Below are positions 39,775 through 49,241 of a stretch of DNA of 64,000 nt, piece after piece. The DNA is taken from the NCBI GenBank assembly GCA_963793465.1, contig CAWCAJ010000001.1, positions 434,001 through 498,000 on the forward strand, in the 5' to 3' direction. Source of the DNA: CAJQPP01 sp963793465 (lineage in GTDB: Bacteria; Planctomycetota; Planctomycetia; Pirellulales; Pirellulaceae). Each line of letters begins with the position of its first letter. The stretch's first letter is position 1. The notes under the pieces are model-generated. The model was not told the DNA's origin, ran no database searches, and was given only the letters and a program-made list of their open reading frames with translations. The translations under genes were made by a program, and so were the position numbers.

Positions 39775-40538
39775 ATGCCACGCACCAGTAAACGGGTTTC
39801 CTTTGACAACGGTCGGGGGGAAACGCTGACGGGGATCCTGGAATCTCCCGGTCAGACGCCCACCGCCTATGCCTTGTTTTCACATTGCTTTACGTGCACC
39901 AAGGACTTGAAGGCCACGGTGCGTGTAAGCCGGCGTCTTGCCGAACATGGCCTGGCAGTCCTGCGTTACGATTTCACCGGTTTGGCGGACAGCGAAGGGG
40001 ATTTCTCCCTTAGCAACTTCACGACGAATTGCCAGGACCTGCTGGCGGCTGCCCGATTTCTGCAGGAATCCTACGAAGCACCGGCACTGTTGATCGGCCA
40101 CAGCCTGGGAGGCACCGCCACGGCCGTGGTGGCCAACCAGATTCCGGCGCTCGTGCCGTCGTCACCATCGCTTCCCCCAGCTCAACCCATCGCCTGGCCG
40201 ACTACCTGGACCAAACCAACCCATACATCCATTCGCAGGGCAGTGGCCAAGTCGTTATCGGTGGCTTCGAATTCACACTGAGAAAACAACTTCTGGATGA
40301 TCTCCGCAGCTACGATATCCAGGCCATCGTGGGCCAACTGACCGTACCGATGTTGATTTTTCATTCGCCTCTGGACCAGACACTTCCCTACAGTTGGGGA
40401 CTGAAGATGTTTGACTCCGTGAATGCTCCCAAGAGCTTCGTGACCCTGGACGGATCCGATCACCTGTTGGTGAAGCGGCCCGACGACGTGAATTACGTGG
40501 CGGACATGATCCATCAATGGTCACAGCGTTATCTGTGA
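39775..40538 (+). pseudogene. Alpha/beta hydrolase, frameshifted
   Basis: The first frame (39775-40281) gives FSHCFTCTKDLKATVRVSRRLAEHGLAVLRYDFTGLADSEGDF and the nucleophile elbow GHSLGG. After ANQIPA the family sequence continues in another frame as ARAVVTIASPSSTHRLADYL, to a stop at 40536-40538. A -1 shift within 40141-40152 (CCGGCGCTCG) restores one 253-aa protein. It matches the N-terminal hydrolase half of bifunctional alpha/beta hydrolase-OsmC proteins, without the OsmC domain. All other parts look intact (His in DGSDHLLV), so the break is recent or a sequencing error. The 3' end overlaps the convergent SDR gene by 10 bp. Confidence 0.75.
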
Positions 40539-41425
40539 ACGGATACTGGGGCGGTGGGCCAGGCGGCGGTTTTGACCGGCAGGGTTTCGGGCAGCATACG
40601 GTTCAATTCCGCTTGTCGCTGGGCCGTGTTGTAACGCTTGCGTCGGCCCATGGAAACGAAGGCCGCCAACAGTCCTGGCGAGAGACGTTTGCAGAAATAT
40701 CCGAATTTGGCAAATGGAGAAATCACCACCAGGCTGCGATTCCAGCGAATCGCCTGCACCGCCCGCCGCGCCACAGTATGGGGCGTGGTACTCAGCCAGG
40801 CTGGCAGTCCCTGTTGGGCGCGGGCATCCTGATTGTGCATGGAAGTCAGCAGTTTGGTTTTTACAAAGCCGGGACAGAGCGTCGTGACACCCAGCCCAAA
40901 ACGTTTGTACTCCGCCCGCAACGCCTCACTGAACCCCACCAACCCGAACTTTGTGGTGTGATAAGCAGTGCATCGCGATGTGGCAAACAGTCCGTACATG
41001 CTGGCCACGTTGATGATATGTGAACGAGGGCGGCTTAACAAATACGGCAACAACTCCCGGGTGATTTGCACGGGAGCCAACAGGTTCACCGACATCAGTC
41101 GGTCCCATTGTTCCGGTTTCATGTTGGTGGAGCCCCCACAGAAACAGATTCCCGCGTTGTTGACCAGAATATCGATCTGCTTCCATTGGCCCACGACGCG
41201 ACGCAGGGCATCGCTGATTTGTCGGGGATCTGCCAGATCCACCGCACACCGTGATACCTGGACCCCGCAGGCGATGGCATCTTCTGCCACCTCGTCCAAT
41301 CCTGCAGAATCAATATCGATCAGAAACAGATGGCACTTCTGGCGGGCCAATTCCAGGGTAATGGCGCGGCCGATTCCTGAAGCGGCGCCAGTGACGATTG
41401 CGTGTTTCCCTGCCAGTCTCCTCAC
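40529..41425 (-). CDS. Short-chain dehydrogenase/reductase
   Basis: A 298-aa SDR with TGAASGIG cofactor motif (12-19), NNAG (89-92) and catalytic Ser142, Tyr155 and Lys159 (YHTTK). Classical SDR of the NAD(P) type; substrate unknown. GTG 41425 is preferred because GGAG is seven bases upstream and the domain starts directly; ATG 41431 adds only two residues, and the longer frame to 41545 is not convincing. The region after ~200 contains a basic stretch (GRRKRYNTAQRQAELN). Confidence 0.9.
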   Translation of the reverse strand: MRRLAGKHAIVTGAASGIGRAITLELARQKCHLFLIDIDSAGLDEVAEDAIACGVQVSRCAVDLADPRQISDALRRVVGQWKQIDILVNNAGICFCGGSTNMKPEQWDRLMSVNLLAPVQITRELLPYLLSRPRSHIINVASMYGLFATSRCTAYHTTKFGLVGFSEALRAEYKRFGLGVTTLCPGFVKTKLLTSMHNQDARAQQGLPAWLSTTPHTVARRAVQAIRWNRSLVVISPFAKFGYFCKRLSPGLLAAFVSMGRRKRYNTAQRQAELNRMLPETLPVKTAAWPTAPVSVHR

Positions 41426-41620
41426 GTGCATTCTCCGAATTCCATGGGAAGCGGGTTGTCCGTGCCACTTGTAGCAAGTCAGAGCCCCGGGCGTCCACGT
41501 CAACCTGAGCACAAATTCCCCGAAAAATCGCCGAATTTCCCCCATTACACCACCGCAGGCTTTGGGCTACAATTTCGACCTTCAAAACAGCCGAAAAAAA
41601 ATCTGTGTGGAGCATTGGCG

Positions 41621-41797
41621 ATGGCCAAGAAAAAGGGCAAAAGCAAGAAAAAACTCGAGGTCATGTACCTCGTTTGTGAAGAAACCGGCGATTACAACTA
41701 CACGATTCGACGTAAGCCGGGTGGAGAGAAGCTGAAAATCAAGAAGTACAGTCCCCGACTGCGGCGTCATTCCGTCCACAACGAAAAGAAAAAATAG
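41621..41797 (+). CDS. rpmG: 50S ribosomal protein L33
   Basis: A 58-aa basic protein: MAKKKGKSKKKLEVMYLVCE, then TGDYNYTIRRKPGGEKLKIKKYSPRLRRHSVHNEKKK. The pattern (NYTxxxxK...LxLKKYxPxxRxHxxHxE) is L33. Only one of the four zinc-binding Cys remains (Cys19), so it is a zinc-free (C-) form. GGAG lies ten bases before ATG 41621. recJ follows on the same strand, 122 bp on. A weak AGGGG-TCGA-CCCCT hairpin follows at 41813-41826. Confidence 0.92.
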   Translation: MAKKKGKSKKKLEVMYLVCEETGDYNYTIRRKPGGEKLKIKKYSPRLRRHSVHNEKKK

Positions 41798-41919
41798 TTT
41801 GGGATTCTGAACAGGGGTCGACCCCTCTTCATCCTGCATGGGTTTGTCGGCTACGGTTGGCAAGCCTTTTCTTTTGGACCAGCACCCGGGCTGGGGACGG
41901 CTGACAAAAAGGATTGGGC

Positions 41920-43683
41920 ATGCCTCGCACATGGAAAATCAGGCCGCATGATCAGGCGTTGATTGCGTCCTTGGAAAAATCGCTTGGGGTTTCCCCGGTT
42001 GTGGCTCACTTGCTGGCGGCACGGGGCATGACCCAACCCACCCTGATCCGGGAATTCCTCGACAAACCTTTTCAAAATCTGCGGGCACCGAAACTGCTGC
42101 CTGGCGTCCCCGCCGCATCCTCCCGGATTTTTCGCGGAATCGAACAGGGCGAATCGATTTGCATCTATGGCGACTACGATGCCGACGGCATGACCTCCAC
42201 CGCCATTCTGGTGCGTTGCATTCGGTTGCTGGGCGGCAAAGTGGACTATTTTGTACCCAGCCGACTGGATGATGGTTACGGACTCAACGACGATGCGTTG
42301 CGGCGGATCCATAAACAGGGAACCGACCTGGTGGTCACCGTGGATTGCGGAATCGCCAGCCTGCAGGAAGCTCAAACCGCCAAACAACTTGGCATGGATC
42401 TGATCATCACGGATCATCATCAGCATGGCGACCAGCTGCCGCAAGCCGTGGCCATCGTGCACCCGGCTTTGCCCGGACATACCTACCCCTTCGATGGCCT
42501 CTGCGGTGCCGGAGTGGCCCTGAAACTGGCCTGGGCCCTCTGCCAATTGTCTGCCGGAAACGAGCGTGTTTCGGAAGCTCATCGAAATTTCCTGTTACTG
42601 GCTTTGGGTTTGGCGGCCATCGGTACGGTGGCGGATGTCGTTCCGCTACAGGACGAGAATCGATTGATCGTGGCCCACGGTCTGGTGTTCATGCAACACG
42701 AAACGGTCACGGGCTTGCACGAGTTGATGAAGCTGAATCAACTGGATAAGAAAAAATCTTTGGGGACTCAGGATATTGGATTCTGTCTGGCCCCGAGATT
42801 GAATGCGGCCGGACGGCTGGGGCAGGCCCAATTGGGTGTGGAGTTGTTGACTACTGATTCGCCACAACGCGCTCAAGCACTATCCGAGTACATACACCAG
42901 TTGAATCAGAGCCGCGAGAGCCTGGAACGCAGGATTCAAAAAGCGGCCATCAAAATGGTGGCCGATCAGCATTTGGCAGACGAACCGGCGTTGGTTCTGC
43001 AAAGCCGCGAATGGCACAAGGGCGTGATCGGTATCGTCGCGGGCCGCATTGCCGAAAAGTACAACCGCCCCACGATCCTGATCGCTCAAGATGAAATCGT
43101 GACCGACCTTCCGGCCACGGGGTCCGGTCGCACGGCTTGCGGCGTCAATCTGTATGAAGCCCTGAATGTCTGCAGGGAACACCTGGTCAGCTGCGGCGGC
43201 CATCGGGCTGCCGCCGGTCTGCGGGTGATGGACGACAAGATCGACACCTTTCGCGACGCCTTCTGTCAGTACGTGGCGGAAAACACCCAGCCCGGGGATT
43301 TTGAAGCCAGCATCCAAATCGACCTGGAAGTACCACTCAGCCATCTCACGTTGCGGACAGTCCAAGATCTGGAATGCCTGGCACCCTTTGGCATGGGCAA
43401 TCGCCGACCTGTGTTCTGCTCTTGCGGATTGAGTCTGACGGCTCCTCCCAAAAAAATAGGAGGCGGCGAGCGGCACTTGTCACTCCAAATCAGGCAAGAC
43501 AACGTCAAGATGCGGGCCATTGCATTCGGCGGCAGTGAATGGGCCGAGGAATTGGACTGGGAAGCGGGCGTTTACGATATCGCCTTTCGCCCCATCATCA
43601 ATGAGTTTCGCGGTCGCCGCAGTGTGGAGTTGCAGGTTGTCGACTGGCGAAAAAGCGCGGTCACTGCCGAAATGGTTAGTTAA
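41920..43683 (+). CDS. recJ: Single-stranded-DNA-specific exonuclease RecJ
   Basis: A 587-aa DHH-family 5'-3' exonuclease acting in recombination and mismatch repair. Catalytic motifs in order: YGDYDADG (D85, D87, D89), VDCGI (D142), TDHH (D165-H167), and a later GGHRAAAG in the DHHA1 domain (GRTACGVNLYEAL...GGHRAAAGL). The OB-fold C-terminus (~450-587) is present. ATG 41920 has AAGG seven bases upstream; the TTG six bases before (41914) is in frame but not preferred. The flippase-like gene follows by 17 bp. Confidence 0.95.
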   Translation: MPRTWKIRPHDQALIASLEKSLGVSPVVAHLLAARGMTQPTLIREFLDKPFQNLRAPKLLPGVPAASSRIFRGIEQGESICIYGDYDADGMTSTAILVRCIRLLGGKVDYFVPSRLDDGYGLNDDALRRIHKQGTDLVVTVDCGIASLQEAQTAKQLGMDLIITDHHQHGDQLPQAVAIVHPALPGHTYPFDGLCGAGVALKLAWALCQLSAGNERVSEAHRNFLLLALGLAAIGTVADVVPLQDENRLIVAHGLVFMQHETVTGLHELMKLNQLDKKKSLGTQDIGFCLAPRLNAAGRLGQAQLGVELLTTDSPQRAQALSEYIHQLNQSRESLERRIQKAAIKMVADQHLADEPALVLQSREWHKGVIGIVAGRIAEKYNRPTILIAQDEIVTDLPATGSGRTACGVNLYEALNVCREHLVSCGGHRAAAGLRVMDDKIDTFRDAFCQYVAENTQPGDFEASIQIDLEVPLSHLTLRTVQDLECLAPFGMGNRRPVFCSCGLSLTAPPKKIGGGERHLSLQIRQDNVKMRAIAFGGSEWAEELDWEAGVYDIAFRPIINEFRGRRSVELQVVDWRKSAVTAEMVS

Positions 43684-43700
43684 AATTCCGTTCTACGCCG

Positions 43701-44741
43701 ATGCCCACCATGAAGCCAGCAACCAAGAAACTCCTGATCACCCTCGTCAAATGGGGAATCTCTCTGCTGATCCTGGGCTGGCTGTATCAACAGACCAAAC
43801 AGGCCGAACAATTTGATGCCTTATGGTCCTCCCAGAAAAAATACGGCTGGCTGGTGCTTGCTTTGGTAATCGGCCTGGGCACGGCGTTGCTTTCATTTCT
43901 GCGCTGGTTTCTGTTGGTGCGGGCCCTGGATCTGAAATTCTCGTTTTACGATGCGGTGCGTCTGGGCTTCCTCGGCAACCTGTTGAACCTGATGTCCTTT
44001 GGCGTCCTGGGAGGCGATACCCTGAAGTCGGTGTTTCTGGCCAAACAACTCCCCGGCCGGGCCCCGGAGGCGGTGGCTTCCGTGATCTTTGACCGGGCCA
44101 TCGGTTTGTTGGCCATGTTCACTTTTGCCTCAGTGGCCTACTTGCTGACGGACTTTTCGGGAATGGCCCTGAAACACCCTGCCGAAAACCAGGCCTTGCA
44201 TTGGGTATGCCGGTTCGCGATTACGATGAGCCTGATCGGGTATGCCGGTTTGGGTGTCCTGTTTTTGACCCCACGGTTCCATAAAACGCGAATCTTCAAA
44301 CGCCTGGCCAAGCTGCCCCGGGTGGGGAGTCTTTTCAAACGACTGGTGAACGTGGCGCTCGCCTATCGCCATCACTTTGGCGCCGTCGTTGCCGCCTTTC
44401 TTCTGAGCATTCTGGTCAATGTCGGATTCGCGCTCTCGTTTTACGGTGTGGCCAGTGGCCTCTCGGATAGCCATCCCTCTCTGCCGCAACATCTGGTGAT
44501 CGCCCCCGTTGCCATGGTCGCCAATGCCGTACCCTTGCCCGGAGGTTTGGGGGGGATGGAAGCCGCCGTCAGCTACCTGTATCGAGCGTTTTCCAGCGAT
44601 CAAATGCCGGCCGAACATGGGTTTGTGGTGGCACTGGGTTTCCGGTTCATTCTGTTATTTATTGCCGGTATCGGCCTTTGTTTCTATTTGAGCAGCCAAC
44701 GGGAGATTAAGGATCTGTCGGGGACGGACCTGCCGTTGTGA
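43701..44741 (+). CDS. Lysylphosphatidylglycerol-synthase-type flippase-like membrane protein
   Basis: A 346-aa polytopic protein (about eight helices) of the UPF0104/LPG_synthase_TM group: WFLLVRALDLKFSFYDAVRLGFLGNLLNLMSFGVLGGDTLKSVFLAKQ has the characteristic N-x-x-x-P/S-GxxGGDxxK region, and NAVPLPGGLGGMEAA is the second conserved PGGLGxxE loop. Such proteins resemble the membrane half of MprF or AglD; no catalytic synthase domain is attached. Probably moves or modifies a lipid or polyprenyl-linked compound. Starts 17 bp after recJ, probably one transcript. Confidence 0.85.
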   Translation: MPTMKPATKKLLITLVKWGISLLILGWLYQQTKQAEQFDALWSSQKKYGWLVLALVIGLGTALLSFLRWFLLVRALDLKFSFYDAVRLGFLGNLLNLMSFGVLGGDTLKSVFLAKQLPGRAPEAVASVIFDRAIGLLAMFTFASVAYLLTDFSGMALKHPAENQALHWVCRFAITMSLIGYAGLGVLFLTPRFHKTRIFKRLAKLPRVGSLFKRLVNVALAYRHHFGAVVAAFLLSILVNVGFALSFYGVASGLSDSHPSLPQHLVIAPVAMVANAVPLPGGLGGMEAAVSYLYRAFSSDQMPAEHGFVVALGFRFILLFIAGIGLCFYLSSQREIKDLSGTDLPL

Positions 44742-45076
44742 GGCGTTTTCCCACCCGATGGCCGGTCAGGCAGGGACTCATTCAACGTTCCAAAGTCGGA
44801 TCGCAAAACGACGGGCTCGATGCTTGGCGTACCAACGTCGGCGGGCAGGATTCTCTGAATGGCGTCGTCTTCTTTTTCCGTCCGGCATGGCTTCGCTCGC
44901 AAAAAGGTTCGGGATCAACTCGGATCACATGGGCAATACCGGCCAGCGGGCCAGTTGTGACATGCGGTTGACTAGAATCCCGAAATTGGCAATCCCGAAA
45001 TTGGCAATCCCGAAAAACAGCCAGACTCGGTGCAAATTGAGCCAAAAAAAATGGATGCGACACAACGCGCAGTCGG
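44742..45076. other. Intergenic region with tandem repeat
   Basis: Lies between convergent genes. The only structure seen is the 15-bp repeat at 44976-45015. Confidence 0.55.
44976..45015. repeat. 15-bp tandem repeat, 2.7 copies
   Basis: AATCCCGAAATTGGC at 44976-44990 and 44991-45005, plus AATCCCGAAA at 45006-45015. Same copy number and unit length as the repeat at 37842, with different sequence. Confidence 0.9.
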
Positions 45077-45631
45077 TCAGGTACCCCCAGTTTCTCCGGG
45101 TGTTGTCGGTACCGACTGCTGACCGGCAGGAATGCGGGAAAAACGACGGACCAAGCAGCCGACACACCAGAATACGGCCAACAGGTACAAGCCAACCGTG
45201 GACCAAACGGTCAGCAAGGGCAGGGTGCTCGGCTCCGCAAGATTTGCCTGAATGGTCAACTGGAACATCAGCAAGAGCAATCCTGCGGTCAATGCGGCAA
45301 GCCAATTCATCATCTGGCGATTGTAGGACAGCGTTTCCGAAACCCGTTCCTCGCTCAGCCAGTATTCCCGATGCGGTATGTTGATCATGGTGGACGGCAA
45401 TTTGCCGATCGCCCATCCCAGGCCCAGAAAAAACACAGCCAGCCCCAATTGCAGGCCCACCATCATCGGCAGAAACGCGGACTTGGGCATCCAGCCATCG
45501 GCGACGCCCGCCGAATTAAAATGAGATGCCATGGGATCCGGTAGAGAGGGGGCATAAATCGCCACTTGCAGCACCGTGACCACCGACGCCGCGACAACCA
45601 ACAGGATCGGAAGGAGATCTCGCAACACCAA
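45077..45631 (-). CDS. DUF1648-type (SdpI-like) membrane protein
   Basis: A 184-aa protein with four hydrophobic segments. The early extracytoplasmic loop LPDPMASHFNSAGVADGWMPKSAF is the DUF1648 signature (LPxxxxxHFNxxGxxDGW). Related proteins include SdpI, an immunity protein against a peptide toxin in Bacillus; no toxin gene is adjacent, so that role should not be transferred. Start is TTG 45631 or GTG 45628; neither has a convincing ribosome-binding site. Confidence 0.8.
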   Translation of the reverse strand: MVLRDLLPILLVVAASVVTVLQVAIYAPSLPDPMASHFNSAGVADGWMPKSAFLPMMVGLQLGLAVFFLGLGWAIGKLPSTMINIPHREYWLSEERVSETLSYNRQMMNWLAALTAGLLLLMFQLTIQANLAEPSTLPLLTVWSTVGLYLLAVFWCVGCLVRRFSRIPAGQQSVPTTPGETGGT

Positions 45632-45782
45632 TCACAACCCAAAAAATGAATCAAAGACAGTCCTGCGTCATTCGCCGATCATCCCGACTTTACCCGTCCT
45701 GAATTCACTGACGATCCTATTCAGCCAGCGACAGGCGATCGGCTGAAACCGGGGCGGTCCCTGCAAAACGTCCCTGCGACAC

Positions 45783-46844
45783 TCATTGCACCGTTTGGGA
45801 ATTGGCGGACAAAGCTTGAGGGACATGCGACAAATAGTAGCCCAAGGCAATTTCCAGCCCCTGTTGCAGGTCGTGCGTGGGTTGATAACCAAGCAACGAT
45901 TGCGCCAGGCCAATGTCGGCCAAGGAGTGACGGATATCGCCAACTCGAAAGTCCCGGTATTTGGGTGCGGAGTTTTGCCAGCCAGCCACTCGGGTTTGCA
46001 GCCCGGCTGCGATCGCGTGATATAGCTCGTTCAACGTCGTGCGTTGACCCACCGCCACATTGTACACCTGGTCCCTGGCGGCAGTGTTTTCTGCGGTAGC
46101 TGACAACAAATTGGCCTGCACGGCGTTATCAACAAAACAGAAATCCCGGCTGGTTTCTCCATCGCCATTGATGAACACATCTTCGCCCTGCAGCATGGCG
46201 GCAGCCCATTTGGGAATCACCGCGGCGTAGGCGCCGTTGGGATCCTGACGCGGCCCAAATACATTGAAGTAACGCAGGCCAATGCTGCGAAACCCATAGG
46301 TCTTGGCAAAAACGTCGGCGTAGATTTCTGCAAACTTCTTGGTGGCAGCATAGGGGGACAGGACATCACCGACGTTGTCTTCCTGCTTGGGAAGCTCCGG
46401 ATGGTCACCGTAAACCGAACTGCTGCTGGCATATACAAACCCGGCCACGCCAGCTTCTCTGGCTGCCACCAACATGTTAAGAAATCCAGTGGCATTGGAG
46501 TGATGCGTAGTCAGGGGATCCTCCACAGAACGGGGTACCGATCCGAGTGCTGCCTGGTGCAATACATAGTCCACACCTTTGCATGCCGCTTGACAGATCT
46601 CGAAATTACATACATCGGCCTCAACAAACTCAAATCGACGGTATTGCTCGTCAGAGACCAACTCGGCGACTGCTGTCAGATTGCGACGGTAGCCGGTGGA
46701 CAAATTGTCCAGTCCGATCACGTCCTGGTTCAGCTTCAGCAGTTTTTCGACCAGGTTGGATCCAATAAACCCGGCAGCGCCGGTAACCAGCCACGTCTTC
46801 GGCTGGGCCTGCAATTTCTGTTGGAGTTGATCGTATTGGGTCAT
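45783..46844 (-). CDS. NAD-dependent sugar epimerase (WbpP/TviC-like UDP-HexNAc 4-epimerase)
   Basis: A 353-aa extended SDR: NAD motif GAAGFIG (22-28), SSSVYGD, and catalytic Tyr165/Lys169 (YAATKK). The longer N-terminus (LQQKLQAQPKTWLVTGAAG) and LHQAALGSVPRSVEDPLTTHHSN plus GDGETSRDFCFVDN resemble UDP-N-acetylglucosamine 4-epimerases WbpP/WbgU/TviC of O-antigen and capsule pathways. This fits an LPS-bearing envelope, but the substrate is inferred. No other polysaccharide genes are beside it. ATG 46844. Confidence 0.87.
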   Translation of the reverse strand: MTQYDQLQQKLQAQPKTWLVTGAAGFIGSNLVEKLLKLNQDVIGLDNLSTGYRRNLTAVAELVSDEQYRRFEFVEADVCNFEICQAACKGVDYVLHQAALGSVPRSVEDPLTTHHSNATGFLNMLVAAREAGVAGFVYASSSSVYGDHPELPKQEDNVGDVLSPYAATKKFAEIYADVFAKTYGFRSIGLRYFNVFGPRQDPNGAYAAVIPKWAAAMLQGEDVFINGDGETSRDFCFVDNAVQANLLSATAENTAARDQVYNVAVGQRTTLNELYHAIAAGLQTRVAGWQNSAPKYRDFRVGDIRHSLADIGLAQSLLGYQPTHDLQQGLEIALGYYLSHVPQALSANSQTVQ

Positions 46845-47454
46845 GGGTGGTAGGGGGTTAGGTGGGATGATGAACGGGGGAGACGGTTAAAATCGGCGGC
46901 GGGCGGAAGTGACTGACTGGAAGCGACTTGGTTGGACCAAAGATCGCTGCCGTAAAGAGCCATCATCAACGAGGGAAGCGACGGAACGCGGGAGGGGTCA
47001 GGAACGCGGAGAGGCGTCGTGGTTTCGAATCCGCTTCTCCACTTCTGGTTCCCTGGTGTCAACAGCACGGCAGGTCCAACCAAATGCTTACAGGTGGGCA
47101 GCGGGTCGCATACGGTAGCCCATCGGGCTTCCGACTCAACTCGCCTTCACGTTGGAACCAACCGGTTGCAGTGGGAAAGCGCGGTAAGGGAACCGATTCT
47201 TCCGTAGGGCGGGTTGCCACAATGCCGGTTTCCAACGCGCTCCAATATAGTCCAAGCCCTGCGGGCGGTTAATAGTCGAAATCCGAAAACCCAGGCAAAA
47301 ACACCCGTAAAGACCGCAATCGTTGCCGGTTGCGAAGATTAGGAACGCTGCTGGCAAACACAAAAGTCAGGAAACCGGCGGGGGATGGAAGCTTGCCCAG
47401 CAGAGTCTCTGTGAATCCAGCGCGCGGTGCATTGCATTCAGATCTGTCAGACCG
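46845..47454. other. Intergenic region, dispersed repeat at its end
   Basis: No convincing gene. Contains repeat copy D at 47391-47456; the remaining ~540 bp show no clear signals beyond the expected epimerase promoter. Confidence 0.5.
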
Positions 47455-47456
47455 CT
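47391..47456 (+). repeat. Dispersed palindromic element, copy D (left part lost)
   Basis: GCTTGCCCAGCAGAGTCTCTG, then GTGAATCCAGC and the right arm TTCAGATCTGTCAGACCGCT. The left arm is absent or diverged. It directly abuts the TAG stop (47455-47457) of the minus-strand gamma-glutamyltransferase gene. Confidence 0.75.
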
Positions 47457-49161
47457 AGTATCCCGCCGCCTGGCCGTCTTTGCGAGATTCGGAGGCACCG
47501 TAATAAACATCCTGTTGCGGATCGTAGCGGATGCCTTGATATCCCCCGAACGGACCTCGTTCGAACTGGATTTGGTGCCCTCGTCCCATCAGGCCCCGCA
47601 CCACATCGTAGGAAAAGCCGGATTCCAAAGCCACAGTTCCGCCGTCGGTCATGACTTCTCCGGTGGGTTGCGAGGAGCCGGAATGCAGGATGCGTGGCGC
47701 ATCGCCGGCCTCCTGAATATTCATATCGAAATCAATCATGTTGATCATGATCTGCGCATGTCCCTGGGGCTGGGTGGCCCCTCCCATGACGCCAAAACTC
47801 ATAAACGGCTGACCATCGCGTGTGACAAAGGCAGGGATAATGGTATGAAACGGGCGTTTGCCTGCTGCGTAGGTATTCATGCGGCCAGGGTTCATGTCGA
47901 ACAGCTCGCCCCGATCCTGAAAACAGAACCCCAACCCGGGAGGACACATTCCGGAACCAAAGCCACGGTAATTGCTTTGAATCAAGGACACCATGTTGCG
48001 GTCCTTGTCGGCCACCGTCAAATAGATGGTATCCCCGGATGCCAAGGCCGGATTCCCCGCATCATAGCTGCGAGCAGCGCGGCTTTCGGAAATCAACGCG
48101 CGTCGTTTGGCCGCGTATTCAGGAGAGACCAGCTCCGCCACGGGGCTTTTGTGAAAATCCTGATCGGCGTAGAACTTGGCCCGATCTTCAAAAGCCAGCT
48201 TCTTGGCCTCCACAAATAGGTGAATATGGTCCACGCTGCCAAACCCCATGGAACGCAAATCGTAGCCCTCCAAAATTTCCAGGATCTGCAAGGCCGCAAT
48301 CCCCTGGCCATTGGGAGGCAATTCCCACAAGTCGTAACCGCGGTAATTGCCAGACACGGGTTGTACCCATTCGGATCGATGATTGGCCAAATCTTCATAG
48401 CTCAGGTAGCCCTCATGACTCTGCAGGAATTGAGCCATGACGCGTGCCATTTCACCTTTATAGAAGGCATCGCGACCGTCCCTTGCCAGGGTCTGCAGCG
48501 TTTGCGCCAACAGGGGATTGCGAAAAATCTCCCCTTTGCCGGGCGCTTTACCGTGCGGCAAAAAGGTGTCCGCAAACCCCGGGAAACGAGCCAAGCGCTC
48601 GCCTGCCCGCCAGTAGTGGGCTATCAGTTCGGATACGGGAAATCCGTCGTTGGCGTAGTCGATGGCCGGTTGCAATACTTCCGACATGGGGAGTTTGCCA
48701 AACTTGCCATGCAATTCGAACCAGCCATCGACGCAACCGGGCACCGAAACAGGCAAAGGACCCAGGGCTGGAATGGTCTGTCGCCCCTGGGCCTGCAATA
48801 AAGAGGTCAGCTTTTCGAACGACAAAGCACGCGGTGAACGCCCGCTGGCATTCAGTCCATACAGCTGTTTGGTTTCGTTATCCCAGACAATGGCAAACAG
48901 ATCGCCACCGATTCCATTGCCAGTGGGTTCCATCAGCCCCAATGTGGCATTGGCTGCAATCGCGGCGTCCACGGCGGTGCCACCCCGTTTGAGGATATCC
49001 AAAGCCACTTGTGTGGCTAAGGGTTGGCTGGTCGCCGCCATCCCCTGACGCGCGATCACTTCACTCCGCGTGGCAAAGTTCCGCCCCGTAATTCGATCCT
49101 GCCCCCAAACCTCGCACACCATCCCCAGCAACATCCACAGAAACAACAAACGCAGGAACAT
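47455..49161 (-). CDS. ggt: Gamma-glutamyltransferase
   Basis: A 568-aa periplasmic enzyme that cleaves or transfers the gamma-glutamyl group of glutathione and related peptides. Signal peptide MFLRLLFLWMLLGMVCEVWG|Q. Conserved blocks: GMAATSQPLATQVALDILKRGGTAVDAAIAANATLGLMEPTGNGIGGDLF and SGDTIYLTVADKDRNMVSLIQSNYRGFGSG. The latter is the autoprocessing site; the Thr of GDT-x-x-LTVAD is the likely nucleophile of the small subunit. The later FSFGVMGG and PFHTIIPAFV patterns are also typical. ATG 49161 has GGAG six bases upstream. A further 195-codon extension to 49746 overlaps the MFS gene and is rejected. Confidence 0.94.
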   Translation of the reverse strand: MFLRLLFLWMLLGMVCEVWGQDRITGRNFATRSEVIARQGMAATSQPLATQVALDILKRGGTAVDAAIAANATLGLMEPTGNGIGGDLFAIVWDNETKQLYGLNASGRSPRALSFEKLTSLLQAQGRQTIPALGPLPVSVPGCVDGWFELHGKFGKLPMSEVLQPAIDYANDGFPVSELIAHYWRAGERLARFPGFADTFLPHGKAPGKGEIFRNPLLAQTLQTLARDGRDAFYKGEMARVMAQFLQSHEGYLSYEDLANHRSEWVQPVSGNYRGYDLWELPPNGQGIAALQILEILEGYDLRSMGFGSVDHIHLFVEAKKLAFEDRAKFYADQDFHKSPVAELVSPEYAAKRRALISESRAARSYDAGNPALASGDTIYLTVADKDRNMVSLIQSNYRGFGSGMCPPGLGFCFQDRGELFDMNPGRMNTYAAGKRPFHTIIPAFVTRDGQPFMSFGVMGGATQPQGHAQIMINMIDFDMNIQEAGDAPRILHSGSSQPTGEVMTDGGTVALESGFSYDVVRGLMGRGHQIQFERGPFGGYQGIRYDPQQDVYYGASESRKDGQAAGY

Positions 49162-49241
49162 GGTGGTCTCCGGTTCAGAATCCGACAACAGTATTGTGGG
49201 CCAAATCACATCGCCTATCCTAACATCGCGGGCCCGCGGAA

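Noticed and set aside
45077..45631. Toxin-immunity role for the DUF1648 protein by analogy with SdpI
   Set aside because: No SdpC-like toxin or sdpR-like gene is adjacent; only the domain is shared.
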